Under the pieces are notes generated by a model. The model did not search any database. It saw nothing but the letters and a program-made list of their open reading frames with translations, and was not told where the DNA came from. Positions 34,705 to 43,785 of a stretch of DNA of 64,000 bases are shown here, piece by piece. Each line of letters opens with the position of its first letter. Position 1 is the stretch's first letter. The DNA is taken from positions 1,168,442 through 1,232,441 of the forward strand of contig CATOSD010000002.1 of assembly GCA_951812395.1 (NCBI GenBank), read 5' to 3'. The stretch is from an uncultured Dehalococcoidia bacterium. GTDB lineage: Bacteria; Chloroflexota; Dehalococcoidia; Lucifugimonadales; CATOSD01. Position numbers and translations under genes: made by a program.

Positions 34705-35559
34705 CTAGGCGCTCAGCCCCAGTTCGTCCCGAATCGCCTTGAGCCTGTCCAGGTTCGGCTTGTCCGGCCCCTTCTTGTCGTCGCCGGGCACCTCCAGCAA
34801 GAAGGGCACTCCGGCGAACGCTTCGTGGCCCATGATGGCGCGGAAGCCGTCCAGGCCGATGAAGCCCTGGCCTATGTTCTCGTGGCGGTCCACGCCCGAG
34901 CCCAATTCCACCTTGGAATCGTTGGCGTGCACCGCGACCAAATTCGCCAGGCCGACGTGGCGGTCGAATTCCCGCATCGCCTCGTCTATGCCCTCCGGCT
35001 CCGCCACCCGGTAGCCCGCCGCGAAGGCGTGCTGGGTGTCCAGGCACACCTTGACCCTTGGGCTGCCCACCAGTTCCATCAGGTGGCCTATCTCCTCGAA
35101 GGACGCCCCCAGGTGCGCTCCCATTCCGGCGCTGTTCTCCAGGATGAGGAAGGTGTCGTCGGGAGTGCTGGCTATCACTTCCGACATCGCGCCGGCCGCT
35201 GCGTCCTTGACGGCGTCGAACCCGGCAGACTTGTGGCTGCCGCAGTGGAATATGACCCCCACCGCGCCGAGCTGGGACGCGGCGTGCATATGATTGACCA
35301 GCGAATCGATAGACTTGCCCAGCAGGTCTGGCCCGCCGGCAATGTTCACCAGGTAGCTGCCGTGCAGGAAGGAAATCAGACCGTCCGATGCGGCGACCTT
35401 CTCGTGGAAAGCCGCTACCTGTTCCTCTTTCACGGGCCGGAACTTCCAGGCCCTGGGCGAAGACGCGAATATCTGGATGGCCTCCGCGCCGATTTCGTGC
35501 GCCCTGTCTATGGCGTTCGATGCGCCGCCCGCGGAGGATACGTGTGCGCCAAGTCTCAT
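34705..35559 (-). CDS. nfo: Endonuclease IV (AP endonuclease)
   Basis: 284 aa. Cleaves DNA at abasic sites in base excision repair with three zinc ions. Visible metal-binding motifs: MRLGAHVSSAGG, EAIQIFASSPRAW, the His in FLHGSYLVNIAGG, HCGSHKSAG, LENSAGMGAHLG, VCLDTQHAFAAGY, HANDSKVELGSGVDRHENIGQGFIG and the C-terminal LLEVPGDD. All normally conserved blocks are present. Transcribed from a divergent promoter region shared with the dehydrogenase at 35776; the MbfA-like gene follows 33 nt downstream, pairing DNA repair with iron handling. Confidence 0.95.
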   Translation of the reverse strand: MRLGAHVSSAGGASNAIDRAHEIGAEAIQIFASSPRAWKFRPVKEEQVAAFHEKVAASDGLISFLHGSYLVNIAGGPDLLGKSIDSLVNHMHAASQLGAVGVIFHCGSHKSAGFDAVKDAAAGAMSEVIASTPDDTFLILENSAGMGAHLGASFEEIGHLMELVGSPRVKVCLDTQHAFAAGYRVAEPEGIDEAMREFDRHVGLANLVAVHANDSKVELGSGVDRHENIGQGFIGLDGFRAIMGHEAFAGVPFLLEVPGDDKKGPDKPNLDRLKAIRDELGLSA

Positions 35560-35646
35560 GTGTTATCTCCCCAATCCCTGCGATTGGCCGCTCGCCGTAC
35601 CCGGTCGCTCTCCGCCGGCGGTGGGCGCGCCACAGGCCTCAAGCCC

Positions 35647-35694
35647 ATTATAGGCCAGGCCGCGATTGAGCCATAGACTGAATTGGCCTATAAT
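35647..35694. promoter_or_regulatory. Divergent promoters embedded in an 11-bp inverted repeat
   Basis: ATTATAGGCCA (35647-35657) and TGGCCTATAAT (35684-35694) are perfect inverted copies 26 bp apart. Each contains a TATAAT: the right one, with TTGAGC (35666-35671) at 17-bp spacing, faces the dehydrogenase gene; the left one faces nfo on the minus strand with no clear -35. The symmetry suggests either a shared operator or coordinated divergent transcription. Confidence 0.6.
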
Positions 35695-35775
35695 CGGGCC
35701 ACGGCGAGCGGGCGCCCCATGACGTGTGACACCGGTTCGCCCTGTTATGAACATCCCAGAGGAACGGAGTCATAC

Positions 35776-36678
35776 ATGCGAATCGAAACTGTGGCAATTC
35801 TCAGCCCCGGCGACATGGGCCACGCCGTGGGCCGGGCGTTGCGCGAGCACGGGCTAAGAGTCATATCCCACCTGGAGGGCAGAAGCCAGCGCACCAGGGA
35901 GCTGGCGCGCCAAGCGGGCATAGAGGATACCGGCAGCCTGGAGGAGTTGGTCAGCGAGGCCGACGCGGTCCTCTCGATACTGGTGCCGGCCGAGGCCTCT
36001 GGCGTTGCGGAGTCCGTCGCCGGGGCGATTAGCGCCACTGGAGCGGACACTTTGTTCGTGGACTGCAATGCCGTTTCCCCCGCCACGGCCGCCGCAATGT
36101 GCGAGACTATCACGCGCGCGGGCGGCTGTTACGTCGACGGCGGCATCATTGGCGGTCCGCCAGCCCCCGGAGCGCCCCGCGTGCGCATCTACGTGTCCGG
36201 CGAGCGCGCCGCCGAGCTGTCCGCGCTGGACTGCGACGGCGTAGCCATCATGCATATGGGTGACCAGGTGGGCCGCGCCTCCGCCATAAAGATGTGCTAC
36301 GCGGCGCTGACCAAGGGCACATCGTCGCTGCAGCTTGCGCTGCTGACCACCGCGAAGGTTCTGGGCGTTTCCGACGAGCTTGCCGTGGAATTCGCTTCCT
36401 CGCAACCCGCCGCCTTCAATGCCATGAACAAGGGCCTGCCCGGCTTGCCTTCCAAGGCGTTCCGCTGGATTGGCGAAATGGAGGAGATCGCCGCCACGTT
36501 CGACGATGCGGGTGTGACTCCGTTCTTCCACAAGGGCGCCGTCGAGATGTACCGGCTTATGAGCGACACGCCTTTCGCGAACGAGACACCCGAGACCATC
36601 GACAGGTCCCGAACCCTCGACGATACCATCGCAGCACTGGCCGACCTTCTGGCGGCTCCGGCCCCGGCGAGCGACTAG
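35776..36678 (+). CDS. NAD(P)-dependent beta-hydroxyacid dehydrogenase-like oxidoreductase
   Basis: 300 aa. Rossmann fold with ILSPGDMGHAVGRAL (a G-x-x-x-M-G variant of the family GxGxMG), DAVLSILVPAEA and FVDCNAVSPATA, then GGIIGGPP and IKMCYAALTKGTSSLQLALL around the usual Lys. The C terminus (FRWIGEMEEIAATFDDAG) matches the DUF1932 domain of 6-phosphogluconate-dehydrogenase-like proteins. ATG at 35776 with GGAACGGAG upstream is preferred to 35683. Substrate probably a branched or beta-hydroxy acid. The alcohol dehydrogenase follows after 3 bp. Confidence 0.87.
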   Translation: MRIETVAILSPGDMGHAVGRALREHGLRVISHLEGRSQRTRELARQAGIEDTGSLEELVSEADAVLSILVPAEASGVAESVAGAISATGADTLFVDCNAVSPATAAAMCETITRAGGCYVDGGIIGGPPAPGAPRVRIYVSGERAAELSALDCDGVAIMHMGDQVGRASAIKMCYAALTKGTSSLQLALLTTAKVLGVSDELAVEFASSQPAAFNAMNKGLPGLPSKAFRWIGEMEEIAATFDDAGVTPFFHKGAVEMYRLMSDTPFANETPETIDRSRTLDDTIAALADLLAAPAPASD

Positions 36679-36681
36679 ATC

Positions 36682-37719
36682 GTGACGATGAGGGCACTGG
36701 TTCTCGATAGTCCGGGCGATGAGCCGGTGGTCTCCGTCCGCGAACTGCCCGTCCCGTCGCCAGGGCCGGGGGAAGCGGTACTTAAGGTTGCGGCCTGCGG
36801 GATGTGCTACCACGACGTCGCCGTTATCAGCGGCGCCCTGCGCAGAGGCGTCAAGCCAGACGTGGTGTTGGGACACGAGATTTCGGGCCGCATCGCCGAT
36901 GTGGGTGAGGGCGTCGAGGGCCTCAGCGTCGGTGACAGGGTGGTCTCCACGCTGACAACCTACTGCGGCCGGTGCACCAACTGCCAATCGGGTCGCCAGT
37001 ACAGGTGCGACTCCGGGCAGGGTGTGGGCCACGCTCTGGATGGGGGCTTCGCGCAGTACGTCCGCCTGCCCCAGAACTGCTTCGTGCGCCTGCCCGATGG
37101 TATCGATCTCGTGGATGCAGCGGTTCTAGGCTGCCCAATGGGCGTGGCATTGCGCGCGGTGCGAGATGTGGCGCGCGTTCGCGTCGGTGAGACTGTGTTG
37201 GTGACAGGCGCGGGCGGCGGCCTCGGCGTCCACGCGGCGCAGATCGCCGCCGCGTTGGGAGCGAGGACGCTCGCGGTCACAGGTTCACCGGAGAAACTGG
37301 ATCCGCTGGAACAGGCCGCGCCGTGCGAGGTGATTCTCGCGGACGGTGAACTGGACTTCGCGGAGATCGTCCTGGCCCTCACGGAAGACGCCGGAGTGGA
37401 CGCGGCCATAGACACGGTTGGCTCCGCGATGTTCCGTTCTGTGCTGAACAGCCTCGCGCAGTACGGCAGGATGACGCTTCTGGGCGAGATCGAGGGCCGA
37501 CGGGTCTCCATAAACCTCGCTGAGATACTCTTCCGGGACGCGACAATCACGTCGTCTACCGGCGCCGGCCCGGCAGACATCGAGGATGCGGCCAAGCTAG
37601 TCGCGGAGGGACGCGTCACACCCGTCGTCTCCGCACGTTTCCCCCTCGAGGACTGGAAGGGGGCCTACGATGCGATGCGCGAACGCAGCACGTTCGGTCG
37701 CGTGGTGCTGATTCCCTAG
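36682..37719 (+). CDS. Zinc-dependent medium-chain alcohol dehydrogenase
   Basis: 345 aa. Catalytic zinc ligands in ACGMCYHDV and GHEISGRI, the four-Cys structural zinc lobe in CGRCTNCQSGRQYRC, and the NAD(P)-binding GAGGGLGVHAAQIAA. This is the core of the MDR family. GTG at 36682, 3 bp after the upstream stop, with ATG at 36688 as an alternative; the two oxidoreductases are probably cotranscribed and may handle successive steps. Stop TAG shares a CTAG with secF. Confidence 0.92.
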   Translation: MTMRALVLDSPGDEPVVSVRELPVPSPGPGEAVLKVAACGMCYHDVAVISGALRRGVKPDVVLGHEISGRIADVGEGVEGLSVGDRVVSTLTTYCGRCTNCQSGRQYRCDSGQGVGHALDGGFAQYVRLPQNCFVRLPDGIDLVDAAVLGCPMGVALRAVRDVARVRVGETVLVTGAGGGLGVHAAQIAAALGARTLAVTGSPEKLDPLEQAAPCEVILADGELDFAEIVLALTEDAGVDAAIDTVGSAMFRSVLNSLAQYGRMTLLGEIEGRRVSINLAEILFRDATITSSTGAGPADIEDAAKLVAEGRVTPVVSARFPLEDWKGAYDAMRERSTFGRVVLIP

Positions 37720-38654
37720 CTAGCCACCGCGGGGTTGGGCCTGCGGAACACCCTCCGGAACAGCGAGCGCACGTCGCCGTACTCCCACGACACCAGCATC
37801 TGGCTTGCGATGCCTATGGAGCTGTAAGTCCCCACCACAACGCCGATCAGCAGCACCAGCAGGAACGTCCGTATCGTCGTTCCGCCAAAGAGCATCAGCG
37901 CCAGCAGCGTTAACAGCAACGTAAAGCTGGTGTTGAGTGACCTGCCCAAGGTCTCGGATATGCTGAGGTTCACGTTGCCGGCGAACGTGTTATTCGGATT
38001 GAGGAGCACGTTCTCTCGCAGCCGGTCGAACACCACGATCGTGTCGTTGACGCTGTAGCCGATCACCGTTAGAAGTGCGATCAGGAACATGGTGTTCACT
38101 TCCACGTCCCACAAGTAGCCGAGTATGGCGAAAACCCCAATCACGATTAGGGTGTCGTGAAGCAGAGCCAGAATTGCGGCCGCGCCGTACCGGAATGGGC
38201 TGGGCACGTTTCGGAATGCCCACCACACGTACAGGAAGATCCCCACCGACGCGGCCAGCACGGCCCACATAGCGTTGAGCACAGTCTCCTGCGCCACAAC
38301 CGGGGACACAAGGTCGAAGGCCAAGACGGTGGATCCGCTCGGCGACAGGCCCGACTCCAGGCCTTCCACCAATGCGTCCTTGTCCTCCTCGTCCAACTCC
38401 ACTGTGCGAATGAAGTACGTGCCATCGCCCATGCTCTGCACCACCGCCTCGGGTCGGCCCATCTCCTCGAGGCGGACGCGCAGGTTCTCTTGCTCAACGC
38501 TTTCGTCGAAATCCAGAATCAGGGTGGAGCCGCCGGTGAAGTCTATGCCCGGTTTCAAGCCTGGCGCGAGAATGAGAAACACCACGCCCGGCAGTATGAC
38601 AACCAGGGATACGAGAAAGAACCAGGCCCTCTTGCCCGCGAAATCCAATTGCAT
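37716..38654 (-). CDS. secF: Protein translocase subunit SecF
   Basis: 312 aa. With SecD forms the proton-driven complex that pulls exported proteins across the membrane. Opening WFFLVSLVVILPGVVFL, then FTGGSTLILDF (SecF GG motif), and a periplasmic domain. Five further hydrophobic segments carry VNDTIVVFDRLRENV and SLNTSFTLLLTLLALMLFGG. ATG at 38654, 6 bp after the secD stop. Confidence 0.96.
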   Translation of the reverse strand: MQLDFAGKRAWFFLVSLVVILPGVVFLILAPGLKPGIDFTGGSTLILDFDESVEQENLRVRLEEMGRPEAVVQSMGDGTYFIRTVELDEEDKDALVEGLESGLSPSGSTVLAFDLVSPVVAQETVLNAMWAVLAASVGIFLYVWWAFRNVPSPFRYGAAAILALLHDTLIVIGVFAILGYLWDVEVNTMFLIALLTVIGYSVNDTIVVFDRLRENVLLNPNNTFAGNVNLSISETLGRSLNTSFTLLLTLLALMLFGGTTIRTFLLVLLIGVVVGTYSSIGIASQMLVSWEYGDVRSLFRRVFRRPNPAVAS

Positions 38655-38660
38655 GTTCCT

Positions 38661-40529
38661 CTATGCCCCTCCCGCTGAAATCTGCCTCTGTGGCAGATCT
38701 CCTCCGCCGGTCGGCACGAAAACACCGAGTTTTCGAGAGACCGCGGTCGTGGCCAGTACTCTCAACAATGTCCTGCTTACCGTTATGGCCGAGAACATGC
38801 TCACAAGCACGCCGATAGCCAGCGTGGCCGCGAATCCCTGCACGATGGTGGTGCCGAGCTGGTCCGAGAACCAGAACAGGATGCCGCAAGTGATCAGCGT
38901 GGAAACGTTGCCGTCCCGGATCGCCGGCCATGCCCTGTCGAATCCAATGTTGATCGCTGAAAGCAGCGTTCGTCCGGCTCGAAGCTCGTCCTTCATGCGC
39001 TCGAATATCAGAATGTTGGCGTCGACCGCCATACCCACCGACAGTATGGCCGCCGCGACGCCTGAAAGGGTAAGCGTCACCGGCAGCACCTTGAAGATGG
39101 CCAGCAGCAGAGCGGCGTAGATGAGCAGCGCGACTGCGGCGACAGCGCCCGGCACACGATAGTACAGCGTCATGAAAAGGAGGACCAGCCCCAGGCCAAC
39201 CAGCCCCGCAACAACACTCTTGTTGAGCGAGTCGACGCCTAGAATAGCGTCGATGTCCCGCTCTTGGACCAGCTCCACCGGCACGGGCAGCCGACCTGAC
39301 TCGAGCAACAGCGCGATGTCCTGGGCACGTTGAAGTGTGAAGTTACCCTGAATGTATCCCGTGCCTGAGGTGATCACTGAAGTCACCACCGGCGAGATCA
39401 ACTCCTCCTTGTCCAGAAAGATGGCGATGGACTCCTCGGTGCCAACGATCTGTTGGGTCAGCTCGCCAAAGATGCGTGTGCCGCGGTCGTTGAACTCAAT
39501 GTTGACAATTGGTATGCCGGACCCGCTGTGCGTCCCCGCGAACGCCCTCGAGAGGTCGTCGCCCGTAAGCCCGATATCCTCGTCGGAGGAACCCTGAATC
39601 TCCGTGAAACCGACCTGCGGGCTTGCTCCCAGGCGCTCATTGGTGTACGCAATCAGCGCCTCGGCGTCCTGATCCGCGTCGGCGTACGGCTCAAGCGCCA
39701 TGGCATAGCGTGTGCTGGAGGCCAGTTGCTGGAAGTATAGCGGCAGGGCGTCGGTGTACCGGAGCGGCTCGTCGCCCTCGATTGCGATCTCCAAGCGGCT
39801 CAGCCGCGGCGACGCTTCGCTGAATGACGCGGCCAGTTTCTCGAGCACCGATTGGAACTTGTCGGCGCCGGTCTCGCTGAACTCGAACACCAGCACTGGT
39901 GGCTGCTCCTCCGCCGGCTGGGCTTCCTCAGCGGTCGTCACGCCCTCTGAGGATGCCTGGGTCTCCTCCGTGGAGGTTGCCGCGGCATCGCTTGTCGTGG
40001 CGAGCCCCTCGTCGGTTGTGGTCGCGAACTCCGCTTCCAGCTCCTCTTCAGTGGGAAGCCGGCGGGCCGTGAGGCTCACGACGTCGGCGGGCACGAATTG
40101 CTCCAGCTTCACTGGCGTGTCGAGCCGGCGGTGCTTGAACTCCAGCAGCGCCGTCTCGCCGATGATCTCCTTGGCCCTGCCCGGGTCGCTCACGCCTGGC
40201 AGCTGAACCAACAGCCTGTCTGAGCCGAGAATCTGGATGATCGGCTCACCGAGACCGGAGCTGTTCACTCTCCGCTCGATGATCCGCTTCAACCCATCCA
40301 TGTCGTCAGAGTCTGGAGGCGTCACAACGCCGCTTTCGGGGTCAACCACGTCTTCGACCTGGTAGACCAAATGTATGCCGCCTTGGAGATCGAGCCCCAG
40401 GCTAAGACCGAGTACCGTGTCCCCTCCGCGTTCGAAGCCGGCCAGCGATATCTGTTGGACCGCCAGCGCCGCTACGGCCACGCATAGCAGCACGACAATG
40501 AGAATCAGCGACCGGGCATACCTACGCAA
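38661..40529 (-). CDS. secD: Protein translocase subunit SecD
   Basis: 622 aa. LGLSLGLDLQGGIHLVYQVE is the D1 motif; a large periplasmic region contains an acidic Ala/Thr-rich insert (about 170-215), then GDDLSRAFAG and VNIEFNDRGTRIFGEL. The C-terminal membrane part shows GVDSLNKSVVAGLVGLGLVL, GMAVDANILIFERMKDELR and AINIGFDRAWPAI. The start is TTG at 40529 with GGAGGA 4 nt upstream; the frame continues to 40679 only inside the cca-like gene, whose stop lies just within secD. Order cca-secD-secF suggests one transcript. Confidence 0.94.
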   Translation of the reverse strand: MRRYARSLILIVVLLCVAVAALAVQQISLAGFERGGDTVLGLSLGLDLQGGIHLVYQVEDVVDPESGVVTPPDSDDMDGLKRIIERRVNSSGLGEPIIQILGSDRLLVQLPGVSDPGRAKEIIGETALLEFKHRRLDTPVKLEQFVPADVVSLTARRLPTEEELEAEFATTTDEGLATTSDAAATSTEETQASSEGVTTAEEAQPAEEQPPVLVFEFSETGADKFQSVLEKLAASFSEASPRLSRLEIAIEGDEPLRYTDALPLYFQQLASSTRYAMALEPYADADQDAEALIAYTNERLGASPQVGFTEIQGSSDEDIGLTGDDLSRAFAGTHSGSGIPIVNIEFNDRGTRIFGELTQQIVGTEESIAIFLDKEELISPVVTSVITSGTGYIQGNFTLQRAQDIALLLESGRLPVPVELVQERDIDAILGVDSLNKSVVAGLVGLGLVLLFMTLYYRVPGAVAAVALLIYAALLLAIFKVLPVTLTLSGVAAAILSVGMAVDANILIFERMKDELRAGRTLLSAINIGFDRAWPAIRDGNVSTLITCGILFWFSDQLGTTIVQGFAATLAIGVLVSMFSAITVSRTLLRVLATTAVSRKLGVFVPTGGGDLPQRQISAGGA

Positions 40530-42063
40530 GGTCTCCTCCAGAACGGAGGCGTTCTCCCACCAGGGCCATCGCGTCCTCCTTCGTCTCGATCTCTCCGTTC
40601 GCGGCGGCCTCCGCCACGATTGCCAGCAACTGCCCCACGACGGGGCCGGGGGACAAGGCAAAGCCGCCCATAATGTCATGGCCGCTAACCAACTTGGAGA
40701 AAGGCTCCTCAGAACCCCTCTTTAGCCGCCAGGCGAGCATATGTCCGGCAACCTCGCAGGCGTGCACCCACTCATTGCGATCAAGCATCGGTCCGCGTGC
40801 CGCCAGGAAGTCTGCCAGGTTCAGATAGATGGTGTCGATCGCGGCGTCACCAGCGTCCCGGAAGAAGCGGAACATCCCCCGGCGGGTCGGAAATGCGCCG
40901 TCGTTCCCCAGTTGCCCAGGTCGCAGGTGGTGGCGCACCATCGCGCGGAGCAGTCGCGAGCTGCGGCCGCCCAGCCTCAACCGTTTAGCTATCGCGGCGG
41001 TTGTACGCTCGCCTTCGGTGTGATGGCCCAGAAATCGGATTCGTCCGGACTCCTCCACCGTCCTGGTGCACGGCTTGGCTATGTCGTGAAGCAGCGCGGC
41101 CAGCTTCAGGTGGGTCAGCCGGTCGAATCCGCTGCCGACGGGTTCGGCGAATCGTTCCGTGATGCCTTCGACTCGCGGGAGCGCGTCCACAACCCAGTCG
41201 CCCTCACCCGCTTGGCCCAGCACGATACGTTCGGCCTGCCCCACCGACTCGACCAGGTGGTTGAACACGTCGTAGTAGTGCTCCTTGGGCTGAGTAACGC
41301 CCTTCGCTTCCGCCAACTCCGGCAACACCTCGCACAGCACACCCAGGTCGTCCAGCTCGCGAACATTTCTCGTCGCGCCAGGTTCGCGGAGCAACCTGAA
41401 CAGTTCCTGGGACACTCGCTCAACGGACACTTCTCTGAGCCGTTCGGTGCTTTCGCGTATCACTGTGCGTGTCTCGCTGGCGATCGCGAAGCCGAGCTGT
41501 GCCGCCAATCGCGGAGCGCGCAACAGCCGCGCAGGGTCGTCCGCGAACACGCCAGGGGCAACGGCCCGAATCATGCGAGCGCGCAGGTCCGCCAAGCCGC
41601 CGAAAGGGTCCAACAACGACCATGAGGCCGAGTCGTCAGGCAGGTCGCCAGTCAGCGGGACCGCCATAGCGTTCACCGTGAAGTCGCGCCTCGACAGGTC
41701 GGAAACGATTCCATTGACCGCGGAACTCACATCCACGACGCAGTAGTCGCCACCCATGCGCAACACCACGCGCACCATTTCTTCCGCGCTCCCAGTCCAT
41801 GGCACGAAGGCGCCGTCCAGTTCCGATGCCAGCCGGATCCCCGCGTCGTGCGCGCTGCCGTCGACCGCGACGTCGACGTCCCCCGCCTCTCTGCCCAAGA
41901 GGGCGTCGCGCACCACGCCACCTACCAGCCAACTGCGGATGCTCCATTCGTCGAAGCGCGCGCGGACTAACTCGACGGCAGGCGCGATTCGCCAGCCGCC
42001 CATTGCTATGCGCACGGGCGCGCGCGCGTGTTCGGTTAAGACGTCTGGGGAGTAAACGTTCAT
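40522..42063 (-). CDS. CCA-adding enzyme/poly(A) polymerase family nucleotidyltransferase with HD domain
   Basis: 513 aa. The polymerase beta-like head has LVGGVVRDALLGREAGDVDVAVDG with the G-G-x-x-R-D and D-x-D motifs, and LSRRDFTVNAMAV (RRDxxxNAMA) for nucleotide recognition. PARLLRAPRLAAQLGFAIASET is the neck/tRNA-binding region, and an HD phosphohydrolase-type motif LAALLHDIAKP lies in the C-terminal half. It adds or repairs the 3' CCA of tRNAs, possibly as A- or C-adding half. Overlaps the secD start by 8 nt; def lies 83 nt upstream. Confidence 0.9.
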   Translation of the reverse strand: MNVYSPDVLTEHARAPVRIAMGGWRIAPAVELVRARFDEWSIRSWLVGGVVRDALLGREAGDVDVAVDGSAHDAGIRLASELDGAFVPWTGSAEEMVRVVLRMGGDYCVVDVSSAVNGIVSDLSRRDFTVNAMAVPLTGDLPDDSASWSLLDPFGGLADLRARMIRAVAPGVFADDPARLLRAPRLAAQLGFAIASETRTVIRESTERLREVSVERVSQELFRLLREPGATRNVRELDDLGVLCEVLPELAEAKGVTQPKEHYYDVFNHLVESVGQAERIVLGQAGEGDWVVDALPRVEGITERFAEPVGSGFDRLTHLKLAALLHDIAKPCTRTVEESGRIRFLGHHTEGERTTAAIAKRLRLGGRSSRLLRAMVRHHLRPGQLGNDGAFPTRRGMFRFFRDAGDAAIDTIYLNLADFLAARGPMLDRNEWVHACEVAGHMLAWRLKRGSEEPFSKLVSGHDIMGGFALSPGPVVGQLLAIVAEAAANGEIETKEDAMALVGERLRSGGDLA

Positions 42064-42146
42064 GAGGATTGGTTAGCGGTCTGCCGCGGCGAGTTGGGCG
42101 GACTCGCGGGCGCGGCAAGTCTGGACGATAGCTGCAACTCGGCGAC

Positions 42147-42704
42147 CTAACCGATCTTCATCGTGGCGGGGGACTCCAGATCCTCCGGGTCCGGGGCCGC
42201 CTCCGATTCGTCGGCCTCATCGGTTCCCGCGTCGCCGCTCTCCAGCTTCACCAGATCGTCGTGGCTCTTGAGGTGGTCGAGGTACAGAATGCCGTTGAGA
42301 TGGTCTACTTCGTGCTCCAGGGCCTGCCCAAGCAGTCCTTCGGCCTTCAGCTTGACCGCCTGCGACGTGTGGTCCAACGCGCCGAAGGTGACCCAAAGGG
42401 ACCTCGTGATGGTGCCCCTGTACCCCGGTATGCTGAGACAGCCCTCCTCGACCTCCCTCTCGCCCTCTCGACGAACAATCTCCGGGTTGATGTATATTCT
42501 TGGCTCCTCTTCGGGAAGCCGCACGACGATGATCCGTTGCAACTCGCCAACCTGGTTGGCCGCAAGGCCCACTCCGTCCGCGTCGACCAGCGTGTCAATC
42601 ATGTCGTGGGCCAGGCGCAACACCGAGGCGCCTATGCTCCGCACCTTCCTGGCCCGCTTCCGCAATATAGGGTGCGGGAGCATCAAAATCGGCAGTACTG
42701 CCAA
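42147..42704 (-). CDS. def: Peptide deformylase
   Basis: Removes the formyl group from nascent N-terminal Met. 185 aa. All three family motifs present: GVGLAANQVG (motif 1), EGCLSIPGY (motif 2) and HEVDHLNG (motif 3, HExxH). TTG at 42704 with GAGGAG 6 nt upstream gives the typical N terminus (MAVLPILMLPHPILRKRARK); the open frame upstream to 42851 is not supported. The C-terminal tail (about 170-185) is acidic. It heads a minus operon with the cca-like, secD and secF genes. Confidence 0.95.
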   Translation of the reverse strand: MAVLPILMLPHPILRKRARKVRSIGASVLRLAHDMIDTLVDADGVGLAANQVGELQRIIVVRLPEEEPRIYINPEIVRREGEREVEEGCLSIPGYRGTITRSLWVTFGALDHTSQAVKLKAEGLLGQALEHEVDHLNGILYLDHLKSHDDLVKLESGDAGTDEADESEAAPDPEDLESPATMKIG

Positions 42705-42834
42705 GCGATTCTCCTCGGCGCGCGGCCAAAGCCAGTGGCCGCCGCAGATACGTCTCATGATTATATCCGCCATTGCGAGACTCTGTAAAGGACAGCCCGT
42801 CCGTGGATTCCGGTCCGGGCGCGGCGGCCTGCTG

Positions 42835-42843
42835 TGATAGAAT
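42835..42843 (+). promoter_or_regulatory. Possible extended -10 promoter of the epimerase gene
   Basis: TGATAGAAT at 42835-42843 is an extended -10 element, about 28 nt before the ATG at 42872. No good -35. Confidence 0.35.
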
Positions 42844-42871
42844 CCTGCCAAACTGCGGGGGTGTGTCTGCT

Positions 42872-43768
42872 ATGAAGGTGCTGATAACCGGCTCGTCCGG
42901 CTTCATCGGCTCCGCGCTGACTGCGCGGCTGCTGGCCGAGGGGCAAAGTGTAGTTCGCCTCGTGCGGCGCGAGCCTGCGACGGGATCGGGCGAGGCCCGC
43001 TGGGACCCCGAGTCGGGCTATATCGACGACGCCGCTCTCGAGGGGATCGACGGCGTGGTCCATCTTGCGGGGGAGAATATCGCCAATAGGCGCTGGGACG
43101 ACGCGCAGAAGGCCCGCATACGTGACAGCCGCACCCGAGGCGCCACCCTGCTGGCGAACGCCCTCGCGCGAACAACCCCGACGCCGCGCCGCCTGGTGAG
43201 CGCCTCCGCCGTGGGTTACTACGGTGACCGGGGCGCTGAGCTGCTTGGCGAAGATGAGCCGCCGGGCAATGATTTCATCGCGCAGGCGACCGCGGAATGG
43301 GAAAATGCGGCCCGGCCTGCCGCGGACGCCGGTATTCGCGTCGCGGTCATGCGGCTCGGAATGGTGTTCGACCCCAGAGGCGGCCCGCTAAAGCGAATGC
43401 TGCTCCCATTTCGCATGGGGCTCGGAGGCAAGCTGGGCAACGGTCGCCAGTACATGAGCTGGCTGTCGCTGGAAGACGCAGTAAGCGCCTTCGTTCACGC
43501 ACTCACGGCGGACGGCCTGTCGGGCCCGGTCAACGTATGCGCGCCGCAGCCGGTAACCAACGCCGAATTCACACGCGCCCTGGGGCGGGCGCTGAGCCGT
43601 CCGGCGTTCTTCGCCGTACCCAGGTTCGCGCTGCGCATCGCACTGGGAGAGATGGCGGACGCGGTCCTGTTCAGCACCAACATGTCATCCGCCAAATTGG
43701 TGGAATCGGGTTTCGACTTCCGCCACACAGACATTGAGGCCACACTGAAAGAGATGCTAAGCCGTTGA
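42872..43768 (+). CDS. TIGR01777-family (SDR39U1-type) NAD(P)-binding epimerase-like protein
   Basis: 298 aa. MKVLITGSSGFIGSALTARLL is the Rossmann nucleotide motif; VHLAGENIANRRWDDAQKARI, RLVSASAVGYYGDRG (the Y of YxxxK group) and MRLGMVFDPRGGPLKRML are strongly characteristic of this family. The C-terminal domain closes with TNMSSAKLVESGFDF and LKEMLSR. Physiological substrate unknown; bacterial members relate to cell division inhibitor SulA-annotated proteins. ATG at 42872 with GGGGGTG upstream. Confidence 0.92.
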   Translation: MKVLITGSSGFIGSALTARLLAEGQSVVRLVRREPATGSGEARWDPESGYIDDAALEGIDGVVHLAGENIANRRWDDAQKARIRDSRTRGATLLANALARTTPTPRRLVSASAVGYYGDRGAELLGEDEPPGNDFIAQATAEWENAARPAADAGIRVAVMRLGMVFDPRGGPLKRMLLPFRMGLGGKLGNGRQYMSWLSLEDAVSAFVHALTADGLSGPVNVCAPQPVTNAEFTRALGRALSRPAFFAVPRFALRIALGEMADAVLFSTNMSSAKLVESGFDFRHTDIEATLKEMLSR

Positions 43769-43785
43769 CGCCAAGGTAGAAAATC

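Noticed and set aside
35854-37032. 392-codon minus-strand frame over the two dehydrogenases
   Set aside because: Covers two motif-bearing plus-strand genes; antisense artefact.
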